Under the pieces are notes generated by a model. The model was not told the DNA's origin and did not search any database. It saw only the letters and a list, made by a program, of their open reading frames with translations. DNA of 64,000 nucleotides from Mycolicibacterium sp. CBMA 247. GTDB taxonomy: Bacteria > Actinomycetota > Actinomycetes > Mycobacteriales > Mycobacteriaceae. This document shows, one piece after another, positions 63,576 to 64,000 of the stretch. The translations under genes were made by a program, and so were the position numbers. The stretch lies in the NCBI RefSeq assembly GCF_009729095.1, contig NZ_VTGX01000003.1, positions 744,001-808,000 of the forward strand, written 5' to 3'. Position 1 is the stretch's first letter. Every line of letters starts with the position of its first letter.

Positions 63576-64000
63576 TGCTGCGTCCATTGCGGTTCGACAA
63601 TGAGATTGACCCGGGCCCGGTGCAAATCCAGGCCCGCAAGGTCCACTTCGATCTCGACGACATCCCGTTGCACTGGATCCCCGGCCACCCCGTGGCCTCG
63701 ACCATGGTGAACCTGTTCAACGTGGTGCTGCCGACGGCCGAGCACTGGTTCGTCGCGACGTTCAACGAAGCGCTGCCGTATGTGCGCGACCCCAAACTCG
63801 CCGACGACATGCGCGGCTTCATCGGCCAGGAAGCCATCCACGCGGAGACGCACGATCAGGTGCTCGAGGAGTTCCTGGCCGCTCACGGTGTGGAGTATCA
63901 GCCGATCATGTCCTTGGTGGAGCACATGTTCACCAAGCTGCTGGCGCCGACCGCCTCCACCCACCCGCGCCGCCGGCTGGCCAACCTGTGCGACCGGCTG
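63576..64000 (+). CDS. Predicted metal-dependent hydrolase (PF10118 type), 3' end outside the window
   Basis: The frame is open for 141 codons to the window edge. It begins MLRPLRFDNEIDPGPVQIQA after GGGAGG and has the family stretches HWIPGHPVASTMVNLFNVVLP, AEHWFVATFNEALP and IGQEAIHAETHDQVLEE, whose Glu/His residues would hold a metal pair. The family is named a metal-dependent hydrolase by prediction; its reaction is unproven. Confidence 0.85.

Overview
The window looks like chromosome of a fast-growing mycobacterium (Mycolicibacterium type). G+C is high and GTG starts are common. Many starts sit 6-7 bases behind a TAnnnT -10 element, as in mycobacterial leaderless mRNAs. Gene order, from memory, follows M. 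tuberculosis Rv1862 down to Rv1819c: adhA, Rv1861, apa, modC-modB, Rv1856c, Rv1855c, ndh, ureDGFCBA, Rv1847, blaI, Rv1845c, gnd1, guaB1, Rv1842c, Rv1841c, glcB, Rv1836c, gcvB/gcvP, Rv1830, Rv1829, Rv1828, garA, gcvH, Rv1825-Rv1823, pgsA2, secA2 and bacA. A LysM-lectin gene like that known in M. smegmatis supports the assignment. All family calls come from reading the sequence; no database was searched.

Layout. 1-8.2 kb: a thiolase-like/aldehyde dehydrogenase pair, phosphoketolase, a CPBP membrane protease, a CGNR zinc-finger protein divergent from an unknown gene across a palindrome, adhA and a GlsB-like membrane protein. 8.5-14.9 kb: Apa antigen, ModC/ModB without an adjacent ModA, two oxidoreductases and NADH dehydrogenase II. 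14.9-19.3 kb: the urease operon ureABCFGD (minus strand). 19.3-20.7 kb: an iron-responsive patch with a thioesterase gene, an IdeR-box-controlled small RNA matching the MrsI locus, and an IdeR-box FhuF-like gene. 20.9-33.5 kb: BlaI/M56 pair, gnd1, guaB1, two CBS membrane proteins, a putative glycosylase, malate synthase and a VWA membrane protein. 33.6-34.7 kb: a lower-G+C two-gene insert encoding an XRE regulator coupled to a ClpP-fold protein that lacks two of three catalytic residues. 34.7-46.5 kb: gcvP behind a glycine riboswitch, two MerR-type regulators, a bifunctional nuclease, garA, gcvH, the DUF881/sbp trio, pgsA2 and secA2. 46.6-50.5 kb: two tandem BacA-type ABC transporters. 50.5-64 kb, accessory: VOC/flavoprotein pair, secreted serine protease, LysM lectin, a decayed FAD oxidoreductase, sterol desaturase, carboxylesterase, paired SMR subunits, a TetR-SDR-MFS operon, malQ, a secreted protein and a truncated metal-dependent hydrolase.

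How the parts work together. Glycine cleavage (gcvP, gcvH) sits beside GarA, the FHA switch that tunes glutamate and 2-oxoglutarate flux. Malate synthase, phosphoketolase and 6-phosphogluconate dehydrogenase cover central carbon metabolism. Urease and molybdate genes cover nitrogen and cofactor supply. SecA2, the sbp/DUF881 proteins and PgsA2 belong to the envelope. Strongest leads for new biology: the XRE/ClpP-like pair with an inverted repeat on its own -10, the iron-responsive patch, the doubled BacA transporter, and the short coupled reading frames before modB and before the CBS membrane protein pair.
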